A stretch of 64,000 bases of DNA, from the NCBI RefSeq assembly GCF_000002865.3, contig NW_001865049.1:619669-683668 (forward strand). The letters run 5' to 3'. Positions 13,355 to 24,796 of this stretch are shown here, piece by piece. Made by a program: the position numbers and the translations under genes. How positions within the stretch are numbered: the first letter of the stretch is position 1; each line of letters begins with the position of its first letter. This DNA is from Monosiga brevicollis MX1. Its lineage: Eukaryota; Opisthokonta; Choanoflagellata; Craspedida; Salpingoecidae. The notes below the pieces were generated by a model, which saw nothing but the letters and a program-made list of their open reading frames with translations, did not search any database and had not been told where the DNA came from.

Positions 13355-15169
13355 ATGGCTTACTCGATCGAAGAGCGGGGTGCCCGCTACACTGCCGACT
13401 ACTCGGTCTACTTCAGTGAGTTGCTGCTCCCTTGCAGACCTCGCGCCCGTCCCGCTGGGTTTGCTGCACACTGATCAAAGCCCCGCTCCACTCAATCTGC
13501 CGCCCTTGTCCTCGTCCTTGTCATCATCTCGCAATGTGGCAGAGAATGCCGAGGGCCGCTACATCTCCCCCTTCCACGATATCCCCACCTTTGCCGATGA
13601 GGCGGTGAGTTCCAGGGCCATGCCGCCATGTTTGCTGGGCCTCGGCATGGCGCATCGGCGCTCTCTGACAATTCTTTGCGCTCACTTGGCGTTGAACGCT
13701 GGATGTTGGGGCGTTGTCAGAACGGTATCGTGAACATGGTCTGCGAGGTGCCCCGCTGGACCAACGCCAAGATGGAGGTAAGCCCACTCCTTGGGACTTG
13801 CCGGACAAGCCCTGCTCAATCTTGCCACCTGCAATGACACATGTTCCCATTGTCCCACACACTCATCCCAACTCTTCTCTAGATCTCCAAGGAGAACCCC
13901 CTCAACCCCATCCGCCAGGACACAAAGAAGGGCAAGGTAAGAACGCACTGCCTCGAGTTGTGCCCCTCGGCCCGTTCAATGCCACCCCTGACAGGTCACC
14001 CCTTTCCCTCCAACACCCATGGGCCGCACCGGCCACAATAGATGCGCTTCGTGGACAACTGCTTCCCCCACCATGGTTACATCTGGAACTACGGTGCCAT
14101 TCCTCAGACCTGGGAGAACCCCGATGAGACCGATACCCACACGGGCGAGAAGGGTGACAACGATCCCATTGACATCTGCGACCTCGGCTCGCGCGTACGT
14201 TGATCGTTCCCGCCTTTCTTTGTCTTTTTCAGCCTAGTGCACCAGCCCGCACGCCAAGCCGGGCCTGGGCGTGCATGTGAAAAATAAAAAAAGCCTCGAA
14301 TACCGCCACCCGCTCTTCCACCAGCACGCTGACCCTAAGCCCTGCCATGTCTCCAAACACTGATACGTGGTCCGTCTCAGGTGGCCGCGATCGGTGAGGT
14401 CAAGCAGGTCAAGGTCCTGGGCGTCCTGGCCATGATTGATGACGGCGAGACCGACTGGAAGGTTCTCGGCATTGACATCAACGATCCTGAGGCTGATAAG
14501 CTGAAGGACGTCGAGGACATTGAGAAGGTGATGGGTGGCTACCTGGCCGCTACCGTCGAGTGGTTCCGCATCTACAAGATCCCCGCTGGCAAGCCCGAGA
14601 ACAAGTTTGCTTTCAACTCGGAGGCCAAGGGCCGTGTACGTAGCGGCACCTTCCTCTCGTTCTCACGCACGGCATCAGCGTGCATATAACCATGTGCATT
14701 GGCTCCACTCACTCGGATTGCTGTATGCTGCGGTATCACAGGACTTTGCCTTGAGCATCATCAAGGAGACTCGCGAGCAGTGGCAAAAGCTTCACTCTGG
14801 CGAGGCTACCAACTCCAAGGTATGTGGTGTGGCCTTTCCTTTCATCTGATAATCACAAAGTCATGGATCCATCCTTTGTGTTCTCTCTGAGGACGTGTCC
14901 TCATGACCCCGATTCGCTCCTTAGGTCTGCGTCAAGAGCGCCATTGGCGGTGTTGATGTCATCACTGCTGAGGAAGCCGCGGAAGTTGTTGCGGCCTCTC
15001 CCGCCCCGGCTCCGGCTGCTCCCATTGATGCCAGCGGTATGTTTCCCATTGCCAGCCTCCTGCCTCGGGCGTGCAGCGTCCTCCAGAAGTCTCACACACG
15101 TTTCTGTGTCGCAAAATTCCCCTGTCATCTGCAGTCGACAAGTGGCACTACGTGAACCTGGGCAACTAA
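13355..15169 (+). CDS. PPA1: Soluble inorganic pyrophosphatase (family I, animal/fungal type)
   Basis: Nine exons: 13355-13415, 13543-13604, 13721-13777, 13883-13936, 14042-14194, 14381-14635, 14742-14819, 14925-15036, 15135-15169; 288 residues (yeast IPP1 287). It hydrolyses PPi to two phosphates and so pulls biosynthetic reactions forward. Family blocks in order: [51 protein letters not shown], the metal-binding signature [40 protein letters not shown] and [17 protein letters not shown]. All acidic active-site residues of the signature are visible. No targeting sequence is seen, so it is probably cytosolic. The C-terminus carries an Ala/Pro-rich insert before the final VDKWHYV. Confidence 0.96.
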
Positions 15170-15372
15170 GCCAGCAAAGCTGATGCAGTCTGCCTTTTGT
15201 ACCATGTTTGACCAGCTCGGACATGCGTGACACCACACGCATTTAGTGGATGTACCGGATCCTTGGTTGCCATGTTTTGAGCCATCAAGCTGTCATCAAT
15301 TGACCTTTGCTGTCATGCTCTTTGATTCACACCTTTCTCAATCACACCTCAATTGAGTGGGGACAGACCAGG

Positions 15373-18300
15373 CTAAACGTGGCTCTCGTTCCCACCCTGG
15401 TTCAGGTTCGACAGCGCCAACGGAACAGTGGGGTCCGAACTGTTAAAGTCTTCGTCATCCGTGTCATCCATTGGGGCCAACCCCAGGTCTGGGTGGTATA
15501 CATATCGCTCTCGCCGTTGGCGCTCAGCGCGCGGCGTCACCTGTCATTCGAACAATAACAACAACAAACAACAGCACACAAACACGGTAGTGAGCTCGAG
15601 CTTGAAGCTGAGAAGCAAGGACGCCGAGATTTTTCTGCTCACCTCGGCAGCAGGCGGTGAAGGTGCCGTCTTGGGTAACACTAGGATGCTCACAATGATT
15701 GCCACGCAAAAGCTGATGGCCCACAACCACCAGTAGTCCAAAGTGGCAACCACGCCAAGGGTGCACACAGCTGCCACCAGTTGCAGCAAGCCGCCAAAAC
15801 GCAAAAAGTCACCGAACGTGTCTAGCATCCAGCGCGATTTACATCAGGGGTGTGGCGATGAGTCTGCAAATTGGGTTTGCCAACCAGTGCAAAGGCCAGG
15901 CAGTGGAGACGTACAACCGCCCACGCCCTGAACCATCAAGTTTGTCTGATAGCCCGTCGGCGTCGCAAACGAGGCCGAGGCCCCAAGCATGAGCAGGTAC
16001 ATGATGGGTCGAAAGTCCATCTGCAAAGTTACCATGCCCCGGGCAGAAAGATCCATTGGAAAACAAAGATAAGCGTGCACGCAATTGGCTATGGGGAGTT
16101 TTGAAGATGCCGAAATCGATCGACACGAACGTTGGCATCGACAGCTGCCTGAAAGGCCACCGGAAACATGATGGTAATCGCTGCGTTATTGGTAACAGCA
16201 GAGCTGAAGAGTGTTGTTGCGAGGTAGATCATGATGTAAAAACCTGCATGCACACACGACGCAGTGACTTATTGCACGTCCTCGAAAGCTAGCAGACAGA
16301 TTGGGTATGCTGGACCCCCGAGTGCTTGCCAGGCAGCGTACCGGCTGTCCCTGTGGGTTTGGCGGCGGCAAGGAGGCCTCTGGCGAGCATGTCCGCTGCC
16401 CCACTATTGTCCATGGCTTTGCTGATGCCAAATGCCGCAGCAATGACAATGAGGACTTCGAGATTGATGGCTTGACGCACCTGCCAATTTCGCAACAACC
16501 CGCAGGGTCATGCGCGGTGAGTATGTCTGTCTTATCTGCGCTGCACAAGCTGCGCCGGGTACTGAAAAAAAAAAAAAAAAGGTGTCAATGCCAGACTTTG
16601 GACTGCCAGCACACCGACCTCTGGTACAGTCATGCAGCCGGTCAGCACAAGAAGGAGGGTGGCAAGGAGGGCCGCCGTCAATAAATGCAAAACTTCGGCC
16701 ACACTCAAGACAATCATGGTGAGGGCAATCAAAGTGGCCAGCCAGGCCTTGGTGCGTCGGACTGCTGCTACTCCGTCCACCTGCACTCGGCAAAGGTTGC
16801 GCGATAGAATTGGCGAGCAAATGAGATCGAGAGGTCAAGGGTGCAAAAGGCCAGCGGGACGGACTTTCGAAAACAACCCAAAAGTCTTTCATACCTGAGA
16901 AACAAGGGCAAAATGTTCTTGATTCCGGTACTGCTTGAGAAAGTCGGCCTTGGCCACCATGAGCAGGGCATCACCGGCCTGGAGAGTAATGTTACCAATC
17001 TTTTCGCGGATGCGCTCGCCGTGTCGATGGACTGCAATAATGGCAGCATGGTAGCGCGAGCTAGCACGAGGGTGTCACATTGATCAGCCGGCAGAGGAGG
17101 CCCGCGAGCGGCCAGGGATGAGTTTCACGAGACAACTGCATGCAAGGCCGCGTACCGGAAGCCGATTTGGCGGACGGTGCGGTGGACCAGGATCGAGCGG
17201 GGTGCGACGACAGCCTCAATCAAGATGTCATCGCCCTTGAGTTTGTAGAGTTCCAAAGAGCTAGAGGAGCCCTGCTCGGCCAGTCGGAGCCCTGGTACTT
17301 GACCCAGCGCGACGACCGAGTCGACCACACCCGCGAACAAGAGCTTATCTCCAGCTGTATTTGAGAACAAAATACATGTAGGTGGGAGGCGGGTAAGGAG
17401 TTGATAAATCTGGCAGACCCTGTGGGTGCTAGACACGCTGCCCGGATTGTGCGTGCGCACAACTACGCACGTACCTTGGAGAATCGTTTCGGGAGCTGGG
17501 GCGTTGATGACGTCACCCGAGTTGGCACGCTCGACTTGAACCAGGAAAAGGTCTGGAAGCTGTCGCAGGCCAGCATCGGCGATACTTTTGCCAACCAGGG
17601 AGCCCCCACCTTCGTCGGCGTTTCGGACGTACATGGAGGTCATGTACTCCTTGGGACGTTGCAGGGAGGCTGCCACACCTTGTCGGTCGGGCAAAAGGCG
17701 GGGCCCAGCCAGAATCATGAACAGAGTGCCGGCCAATAGCACGGGCAGGCCAACCTGGGCAATGTCGAAGAGGCCCATGCTAAAGTCAGGATCCGCTTCC
17801 TGAGCCAGGCCAATGACCACCAGGTTGGTGGAGGTGCCAATCAGCGTGCATGTGCCACCGAGGATCGAGGCGTAGCTGAGCGGAATAAGGAGCTTGGTGG
17901 GAGCAATGTGCAGGCGCTGACCAAATCGCTCGAGAACCGGGATCATCATGGCCACGACGGGCGTGTTGTTGAGAAAGGCCGAGAGGAGAGAGATGGGAGC
18001 AATGACAATGAGGAGGATGCGGGGAAGGGACATGGTGCGTCCCGACTTGAGACGGGTGGCACGCTCCAAGAACGTCCGAATCGGATTGGTCGCCCCTGTG
18101 GCTTGCACACCAGCTGCCACGACGAGGAGAACGGCGACGGTTAACATGCCCGTGTTGGCAAAGCCGGCGACGGCATCGCCGACGCTGACAATTCCCAGCG
18201 GAATGAAGAGGGTCAGGGTGGTCATCATGATCATGTCGGCGGGTGCCACCTCCAAGGCCATGGCCACGAGCATGCCCACGAGCATGATTAACGTGATGAT

Positions 18301-18381
18301 GGCCTGCCAAAGAGGTGCCTCGCTGTCCCCGAGGCTAGTGGTCGTCGAGGCCGCCGCGGCGGGCATGCTGGTAGTCTCCAT
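15373..18381 (-). CDS. SLC13/DASS-type anion transporter with RCK_C (TrkA-C) domains, SAC1-like
   Basis: Nine exons: 18381-17475, 17354-17156, 17060-16895, 16780-16619, 16480-16342, 16243-16131, 16020-15915, 15821-15643, 15540-15373; 712 residues. A first block of membrane helices begins at WQAIITLIMLVGMLVAMAL and includes the family helical hairpins (FLNNTPVVAMMIPV, GTCTLIGTSTNLVV). A cytosolic middle section has two RCK_C/TrkA-C-like domains (GRP..., LLFAGVVDSVVALGQVPGL; RYHAAIIAVHRHGERI ... ITLQAGDALLMVA). The second membrane block includes AVTNNAAITIMFPVAF and ASASFATPTGYQTNLMV. This architecture is that of algal SAC1/SLT sulfate transporters and many bacterial permeases, rather than animal SLC13, so sulfate or another anion is the likely substrate. 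The donor of the exon ending 16131 is the least certain. The acidic C-tail ends at 15373. Confidence 0.85.
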
Positions 18382-19104
18382 GGCTCCAGCTGTCAATGGC
18401 ACGCGGATACTCTTGTGAACAGAAACACACGCACGGCAGCCACACCTCGGCTGCTAATGCTGCAGTCAGCGTGCAAGAAACACTGCGTCCTGCTCTGTTG
18501 TACAGAGCTCACAGTCAGTCCCGGAGCATCAAAACCCCTCCACCGTCACTGGCGCAGCCTCTTCCATCACCACGACATTGTTTGAGCGCCGACCTTTGCG
18601 TGTCAGCAGAATTGAGGGTGGGCAATGGGGAATGTAAAGAGCAAGAAAAGTACAACTACCACATGGGGAATGTGGCTGAACAATAACCCGCAGAGGGAGA
18701 GAGAGGAGAGAGCGTTTGAGAGAGAGTTTGAGAGAGAGAGAGTTTGAGAGAGTTTGAGAAAGTTTGAGAGAGAGAGTTTGAGAGAGAGAGTTTGAGAGTT
18801 TGAGAGAGAGAGAGAGAGTTTGAGAGTTTGAGAGAGAGAGAGAGAGTTTGAGAGTTTGAGAGAGAGAGTTTGAGAGAGAGAGAGAGAGAGTTTGAGAGTT
18901 TGAGAGAGAGAGTTTGAGAGAGAGTTTGAGAGAGAGTTTGAGAGAGTTTGAGAGTTTGAGAGAGAGAGTTTGAGAGAGAGTTTGAGAGAGAGAGAGTTTG
19001 AGAGAGAGAGAGAGTTTGAGAGAGAGAGAGAGAGAGAGTTTGAGAGAGAGTTTGAGAGAGAGAGAGAGAGAGAGTTTGAGAGAGAGAGAGAGTTTGAGAG
19101 AGAG

Positions 19105-19150
<46 letters not shown>

Positions 19151-20008
19151 AGAGAGAGAGAGAGAGAGTTTGAGAGAGAGAGAGAGAGTTTGGTAGATGA
19201 CAAAATAATTGTGAACCTTTTCCCCATAGTCACATTGTGTGTGTGTGTGTGTGTGTGTGTCGGCGAGATGCCCATCAGCAATCACTTTGTACGCGATCCA
19301 GAGTTGGTCAAGGAGGGTGTGCACGACCCATGGAGTTGGTGAAGAGTTGGTTTTACAAATCTTCGATGGACAAACGGCAGTGAAAACAATGCGCGCCTTG
19401 AATGTTGCGCACACGAAAAGGGTGGGACGGCATGGGAATGGAGTGGTGCCAACGTGCATGGCCAGGACATGATCCCTGGATCAGACCCACACTCCGCCAA
19501 TGAAACCCGTCCATTGCGCCGGAGATGCACGAAGCCACAAGGTGAGGCAAGGCGTGGAGGAGCGTGGCAGAGATCGTTGGCGCATCATTCTCTCGTCATT
19601 TCCCCTGCTGCTGCTCGTGGTTATCGATGGGGCGCCAAGGGCGCACTCCTCTCCCCATAACAGTGATTTGTCCAGAAGCCCTCATAACAAAGGAAGAGGC
19701 AGCGCTAGAGAAGCAATAAGAAGCCTGGATACCGAAGATCCCTCAAAAATTGGAAAGGGGGTGATGATCAGCTGGATCGTGTGCGCCATTGCGGAGGTCG
19801 CTGGCGCAGTGGGGTGCCGGGAATGTCGCCGAATCATAATTTCAATTCATTGTCCCACGAAACCAGACAGCTCACTGCACTTTGCATGCTTTAGAAATCA
19901 GCAGAGCCGTTCCCAAGAGGGCGGCAGGCGGTCAGGCAAACATGGCACGGCTACGACAAGAATTGGCTTGCACAGCTTCTATCATGCAGCTTCTCTTATG
20001 CAAGGCTG
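18382..20008. repeat. Intergenic with 500-bp GAGAGTTT satellite and (TG)n
   Basis: About 18693-19194 is a long tract made of GA dinucleotide runs punctuated by TTTGAGA units, on the gene strand a CT/CAAACTCT array. A TG run follows at about 19233-19260. The tract begins about 310 bp upstream of the transporter start. Between 19260 and 20008 I see no supported gene. All Leu-Ser and Glu-Arg ORFs across the tract are repeat artefacts. Confidence 0.88.
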
Positions 20009-21616
20009 TTAGATCGTGGTCACGGGTTGTCGCCACTTGCGGAAGGCATCGGCACGTGGGAGATTGAGGCCGAGTTGGTGTTGAACCTTGGCTTGGCGCT
20101 CCTTCCGTGCGGCCTCGTGCGGCTTGAGGTTGGCCCGCAGCCGCACCTTAAAGTCTACATTATGGGGCAAGATGGGGTCGTCCTCGGCCGTGCTATTGGC
20201 CGACGAGCCCTTTTTAGATTTTTTGGCGGCTGTCTGACCTCCCGTGGTTGGTGTCGCCGCAGACTCGGCGCGCTTGGCATTCTTGGCGCCTTTGCTGCTC
20301 TTGGAGGTCTTGCTCTGTCCACTTGGGGTGCTGTTTTTGGTGGGGGTTTTGGAAGTTTTGCTTCCTTTGGGCGTCTTCTTTGAGGCGGGCTCGGCGTCTT
20401 CCTCGTCAATTGCATTCTTGCTGCTTTTGGCCGCCTTGGGGGTCTTTGGAGTCTTGGGTTCTTTTGAGGCTTTGGTCTTGTTGCGAGCTGCGGCTGACTT
20501 TTTGGTGCTGCTTTTTTTTTTCGGCGCAGTGGCGTCTGATTGGCCTGGTTCGGGAGTGGCTGGACCCTTGACATTCAATGTGATGGTGCCCAGCTTGGGT
20601 GGACGCCCTCGACCCTTCTTTTTAGCGGCGGGGGCTGCCCCAGCGTCCTCGCCTTCCATGGTCACACCGGCTTCCTGTGGCTGGCTGGTGGTAGTCGAGG
20701 CGGCGCCATCAAGTTGAGTCTGAACGCTAGGGGCATCTGCTGCATCTTCTGGTTCCTCCTGGGAAGCGCCTTGCATGGTCACGTTGGGGTTGTTGAACTG
20801 TGGAGGTACCTCGCCAGTCTCGGCGCATTTTTCGGCCTCGGCAATCGCTTGCTTGGCCACCTAGCCGGCGTGAAGATCACATGAGCATGGGCGGTCCATC
20901 TTCCAAAGGAAGGCCCAAGTCGACCCTAGAGGGGCCAAGTGCCTGGTCATTGTTTTCTCTCTCCTTCCCCTTGTCGCCGCCCAAGGTGCCCACCTTATTG
21001 CGAATCTTGCTGGCATACAAGGGAAAGCCAGGCTCCCAATACACCAAGCGACTTCGGTCGAGCCAGGCAATATCATCTGAGACATGAATGCAATCCGATG
21101 CATGTGAGCATCCACGGAGCAGTGACAAAGACCCAAATCACAATGTGCCGAGCATCTTGACGGCCGGCAGACGCACAGGTGCCGAAGAAGCGAACGGGGT
21201 ACTGGTCTGCTGGTCGCTCGGCCGAAGGCATTTCAAATTCGGCTTCTGGGGCCAAGCGGTTGATGATCTGACAGGGCCAATGAGCCATGCGCTGATAGCG
21301 GCCCCACATCACCTCCATAGGCTTGATCACGGAGCTTCGGTCCAATGCCTGCACGGCCAGACGTCAGGCACACGCAGGCCAATATGCTCACGGTGAGCGC
21401 GCTTAAAATGAGGTGATGCTTGCCTGCGTCTCGCCATCTCGCCATACATCATACCTCAGTTAGTTGTCGCCGTTTGCTTGATGAGAGTCGTGCCTGACGC
21501 TTGTTGCCGGCGCTGCCATCTGGCTTGGGCGTGGCCGGTTGACTCGTCGCAGGAGTCTGTTCCTCGTCTGCCAGCAGCGGATCCATTTCTGCACCCTGTG
21601 CCGCGGTGTCTGTCAT
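20009..21616 (-). CDS. PWWP-domain protein with AT-hook and linker-histone-like tail
   Basis: Four exons: 21616-21455, 21348-21177, 21076-20994, 20860-20009; 422 residues. A short disordered N-terminus is followed by a PWWP domain (about residues 66-135): EVMWGRYQRMAHWPCQIINR, then VRFFGT joined across an intron to YDIAWLDRSRLVYWEPG. This resembles the HDGF-type 'FFGTHETAFL...LFPY' half. PWWP domains read methylated lysine on nucleosomal histone H3 and bind DNA. Next comes an acidic/Gln-rich linker, an AT-hook (KKKGRGRPPK), and about 130 residues of Lys/Ser/Thr/Pro repeats (TPKTPKAAKSSK, KTPKGSKTSKTP) resembling H1 tails. The C-terminus has a charged helix (NLKPHEAARKERQAKVQHQ). Probably a nuclear chromatin reader; no catalytic domain is seen. 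A GA tract lies 180 bp upstream of the start. Confidence 0.8.
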
Positions 21617-21790
21617 GTTGCTGTTGCTTGATCGGTCGGCTTCGAGGCGATAAAAATGGCCTTGCCTCGCCCTGTCACCCGCACAACAGCCACGGCCTCG
21701 ACGCGATGATTTCCTACTTATCTCACGCCCACCCTCTTCCTTTCTCTCTCTCGGTCGCGCTTGGGTCGGGGCTGGGATCCCTGTCGTTGT

Positions 21791-21830
<40 letters not shown>

Positions 21831-22172
21831 AACAGAGCAGCGTGAGTGTGTAACGGTCAGCAAAAGTTTTGATATTGTCACTATGTTCGTTAAAACATTA
21901 CTCTACTACATCACCTCAAACATTATCTTCTCATAGTTACGACTAGCGATTTAACAAAACAACAATAACTTTTAAATCATCTACACAAACTCCACCAACA
22001 CTATTACGCCTTGTGTCTTTGATCTTCGGCTCCAGACAGCAGCTCCGTTCAGTGGCTCGGTGATCTTGTTGTTGTGTATTTTATTCTGATTTGCCGAGTC
22101 CACGAGCAGACGCCTCTGGTGGATCGTGCGGAGAAGGAGCGTCAACGGCCGATCAATCCATCAACTTCAAGC
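21617..22172. repeat. Divergent intergenic region with short GA tract
   Basis: Shared upstream region of the PWWP gene (-) and the oxidoreductase gene (+). A GA run at about 21796-21832 is followed by AT-rich sequence (21860-22010). No gene supported. Confidence 0.7.
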
Positions 22173-24585
22173 ATGGCGGCTGCACCCGATGCCAAGCGTG
22201 CCAAGGCCCTGCCCAAGGTGAACGTGCTGATGTGCGGGTACGTCACAAACTCACGAAATGCGGTTTGGCGTGCGATCCGCACGAGCAACGGGGCCACTGC
22301 GCTGATCTCGTCTTGAAACGGCCGTCACTCTGATTGTTGCGGCTGGTTGCATGCCATGCGCACTTGGGATCCTTCAGGACGGGCGAGTATACCACCGGCT
22401 ATGTTCATGACAGCAGCTCAAAGTCGGACAAGGCCAAGGGCGTGATCGGCCTGTGCATGTTTGAGCTCCGCCGCCTTGGCCGGATCGGCCGCGTCGCCTG
22501 TGTCGGCACCAACGGGACCAAGTTCCCTGGTATTCGCGAACACTTGAAGACGCAAATTTCCGATGTTTACGCCGGTCTCGGTATGGTACACTGTACTCGC
22601 ATGCCTGACTTGCCCTTCTTGTGCAAGCTCACGTGCGCCCATCCTCGTTGCCTGCGTCCAGACGTGTCAATGGACACGTACCCCAATGACAACGTGCCTC
22701 GGGATACTCTGGCTTGTACGTGCTTGTTTATCAACCAACTCCACTCATCTGTCATCCTCACCTGCTGCACACGCCCATGTTCTCACCGTTTGACCCTGGC
22801 TGGGCACGTGTGCATTTCGCATACGCTCCGTAGATCTTGCGGCCATTGAGAGCATGCACAAAGGCGACATTGTGACCGTTTTTACTCCCGACGACACTCA
22901 TTTTGACATTTGCAAAGTGGCCATCAAGGTTTGCGTTGTTCTTGCCCGCTCTCACGTGCAGCACCTTGAGCTTATCGCCGCGTCTGCTCTCGAATCCTCC
23001 CTAGCGTGGCCTGCACGTGCTTGTTACCAAGCCGGCCGTCATGACCGTGGATCATCACGAGCAGCTGCAAGAGCTAGCCCGCCGACACAACGTGCTAGTA
23101 ATGGTGGAGTTCCATAAGCGCTGGGACCCCATTTACACGGATGCCCGTGGCCGCGCCCGTGAACTGGGTGACTTTAGCTACTTCTACAGCTTCATGTCAC
23201 AGCCCAAGCTTCAGCTCGAAGTAAGCACAGCTGCCGGTTGAGCACCCGATGCCGATTGTCATCTCTTTTGCTCACAGCATTCTCTTCTGCCTGCTACACC
23301 CTGCTTGCCTGTGCTGCAGACGTTCAAGGCCTGGGCTGGCAAGTCGTCAGACATCAGTTACTACCTCAACTCGCATCACATCGATGCGCACGCCTGGCAA
23401 ATGGAGGGCCGTGGCCAGCCCGTGCGGGTGGTGGCGAGCGCCGCGACAGGAATTGCATCCTCGGAACCATTCAACTGCCCCGAGGGTGCGATCTTCACGC
23501 CTGACAGTGAACACCGCTGCTGCCCATTGCCTGTTGTCATCTGAGCCTGTCGATCGCTTTCTTGTGTCTCCCAACTCATGAGTGACTCATTGAGTGCAGG
23601 TGCCGAGGATACCATCTCCATTATGGCAACATGGAAAAACGAGCCCACGGGCAACCTGGGCACGGCCATCTACACCTCCTCGTGGGGCGGTACGGTCTGC
23701 CGCCAGCAAGCATTATTATGTTCCCCTGATCGATCAAGTCAAACTGCAAACTGCATATACGCTTGCTCGTGAACTGATCCTGTGCCATTGCCTCGACTGG
23801 TTTCCGCACATGATAGCTCCAAAGGGGGAAGTGCATTCTCAGCAACGTTTCCATTACATGGGACACGAGGGTATGTGTTGCAGCCACCCGAGAGTCGTCC
23901 CTGGTCGGGCGTCATGATTCAGTATAATCGGGGCTCGTGCCCATGGCTGTAGGTGACATTGCCGTGGACCAAGCTCACCGTGGCTATCTTGTGACTACGG
24001 ACAAGGAGGGTTACAAGAGCATCAATCCTCTGTACATGGCTTACGTTCCTGGGCCTGATGGCCATTTCAATGGTCACAATGGCTATGGCTACAAGAGCAT
24101 CGATGCTTTCGTGGCTGCTGCTCAGGCCATTAACAACGAGGTGCCCTTGAACCGTATTCACGAGGGGTTGAGGCATTTATGACCAGACTCATCCTTCCGC
24201 TATCTGTTCTTGTAGGAAAAGCGTCCTGAAGATTTCGACGCCGTCTTGCCCACGCTGCACTCCACCATCATGACCACGGTCGTGCTGGAGGCGGGTCGAC
24301 AGTCGCTTGATCTTGGTCGTCCCATCGACATTGCCTGCAAGGAGGGTAAATGGGTTCTTACAGCTGCTTGAGCGCTGACTTTTCCTCTCTGAACACGTTG
24401 GATGTGCGCTGTCACATCAAGTGGTTGTCGTTGCTGGTACATGTTGTAGTAATAGAGGTATTTGTGTGCACGTCGTCAATCTTGTGCTTCTCGGCTACAG
24501 TTGACTTGTTGAGTCCATGCCCTCTTTTTCAGCTCCCAAATCAACATCCATGGAAGCCTTGAATCGTGGCAATGTTTCGGCATGA
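22173..24585 (+). CDS. Gfo/Idh/MocA-family NAD(P)-dependent oxidoreductase
   Basis: Eleven exons: 22173-22237, 22378-22580, 22662-22715, 22834-22928, 23005-23220, 23320-23485, 23600-23689, 23817-23870, 23953-24140, 24216-24345, 24533-24585; about 437 residues. The N-terminal Rossmann fold runs from VNVLMCG through CVGTNGTKFPGI and VTVFTPDDTH. The family EKP motif appears as TKPAVMT after GLHVLV, and the catalytic-domain signature as YYLNSHHIDAHAW with the D-x-x-x-H pair. These enzymes oxidise or reduce sugars, inositols or related polyols. The exact substrate cannot be told; the domain most resembles the large fungal/protist members. The C-terminal region has a repeated YKSINPLYMAYVPG / YGYKSIDAFV block and the terminal TTVVLEAGRQSLD helix. 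The donor at 24140 (GTGCCC) was chosen because it alone restores frame. Confidence 0.82.
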
Positions 24586-24796
24586 CAAGGTGCATGAACG
24601 TAGTTTAAAGGCCTTTTAAGGAAGAAACTAAGCAGCAGTTGGGGAAGCTTGAAGTGAATCTGCAGCATGGAATTTTTTGGAAAGAGTCTGTGCCTGTGCG
24701 GGAGAGCAGGCTGCACGTCTTGGTCAATTTGTACGCATTAAATGGGAGCACTGATAAGACTGCTCTGAGATTCAAATGTGTGCCTGAGCAGAAGTT

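Noticed and set aside
18529-19459. 250-267-codon Leu-Ser-rich ORFs on the minus strand
   Set aside because: Open only because the GAGAGTTT satellite lacks stops on that strand; no coding signal outside the repeat.
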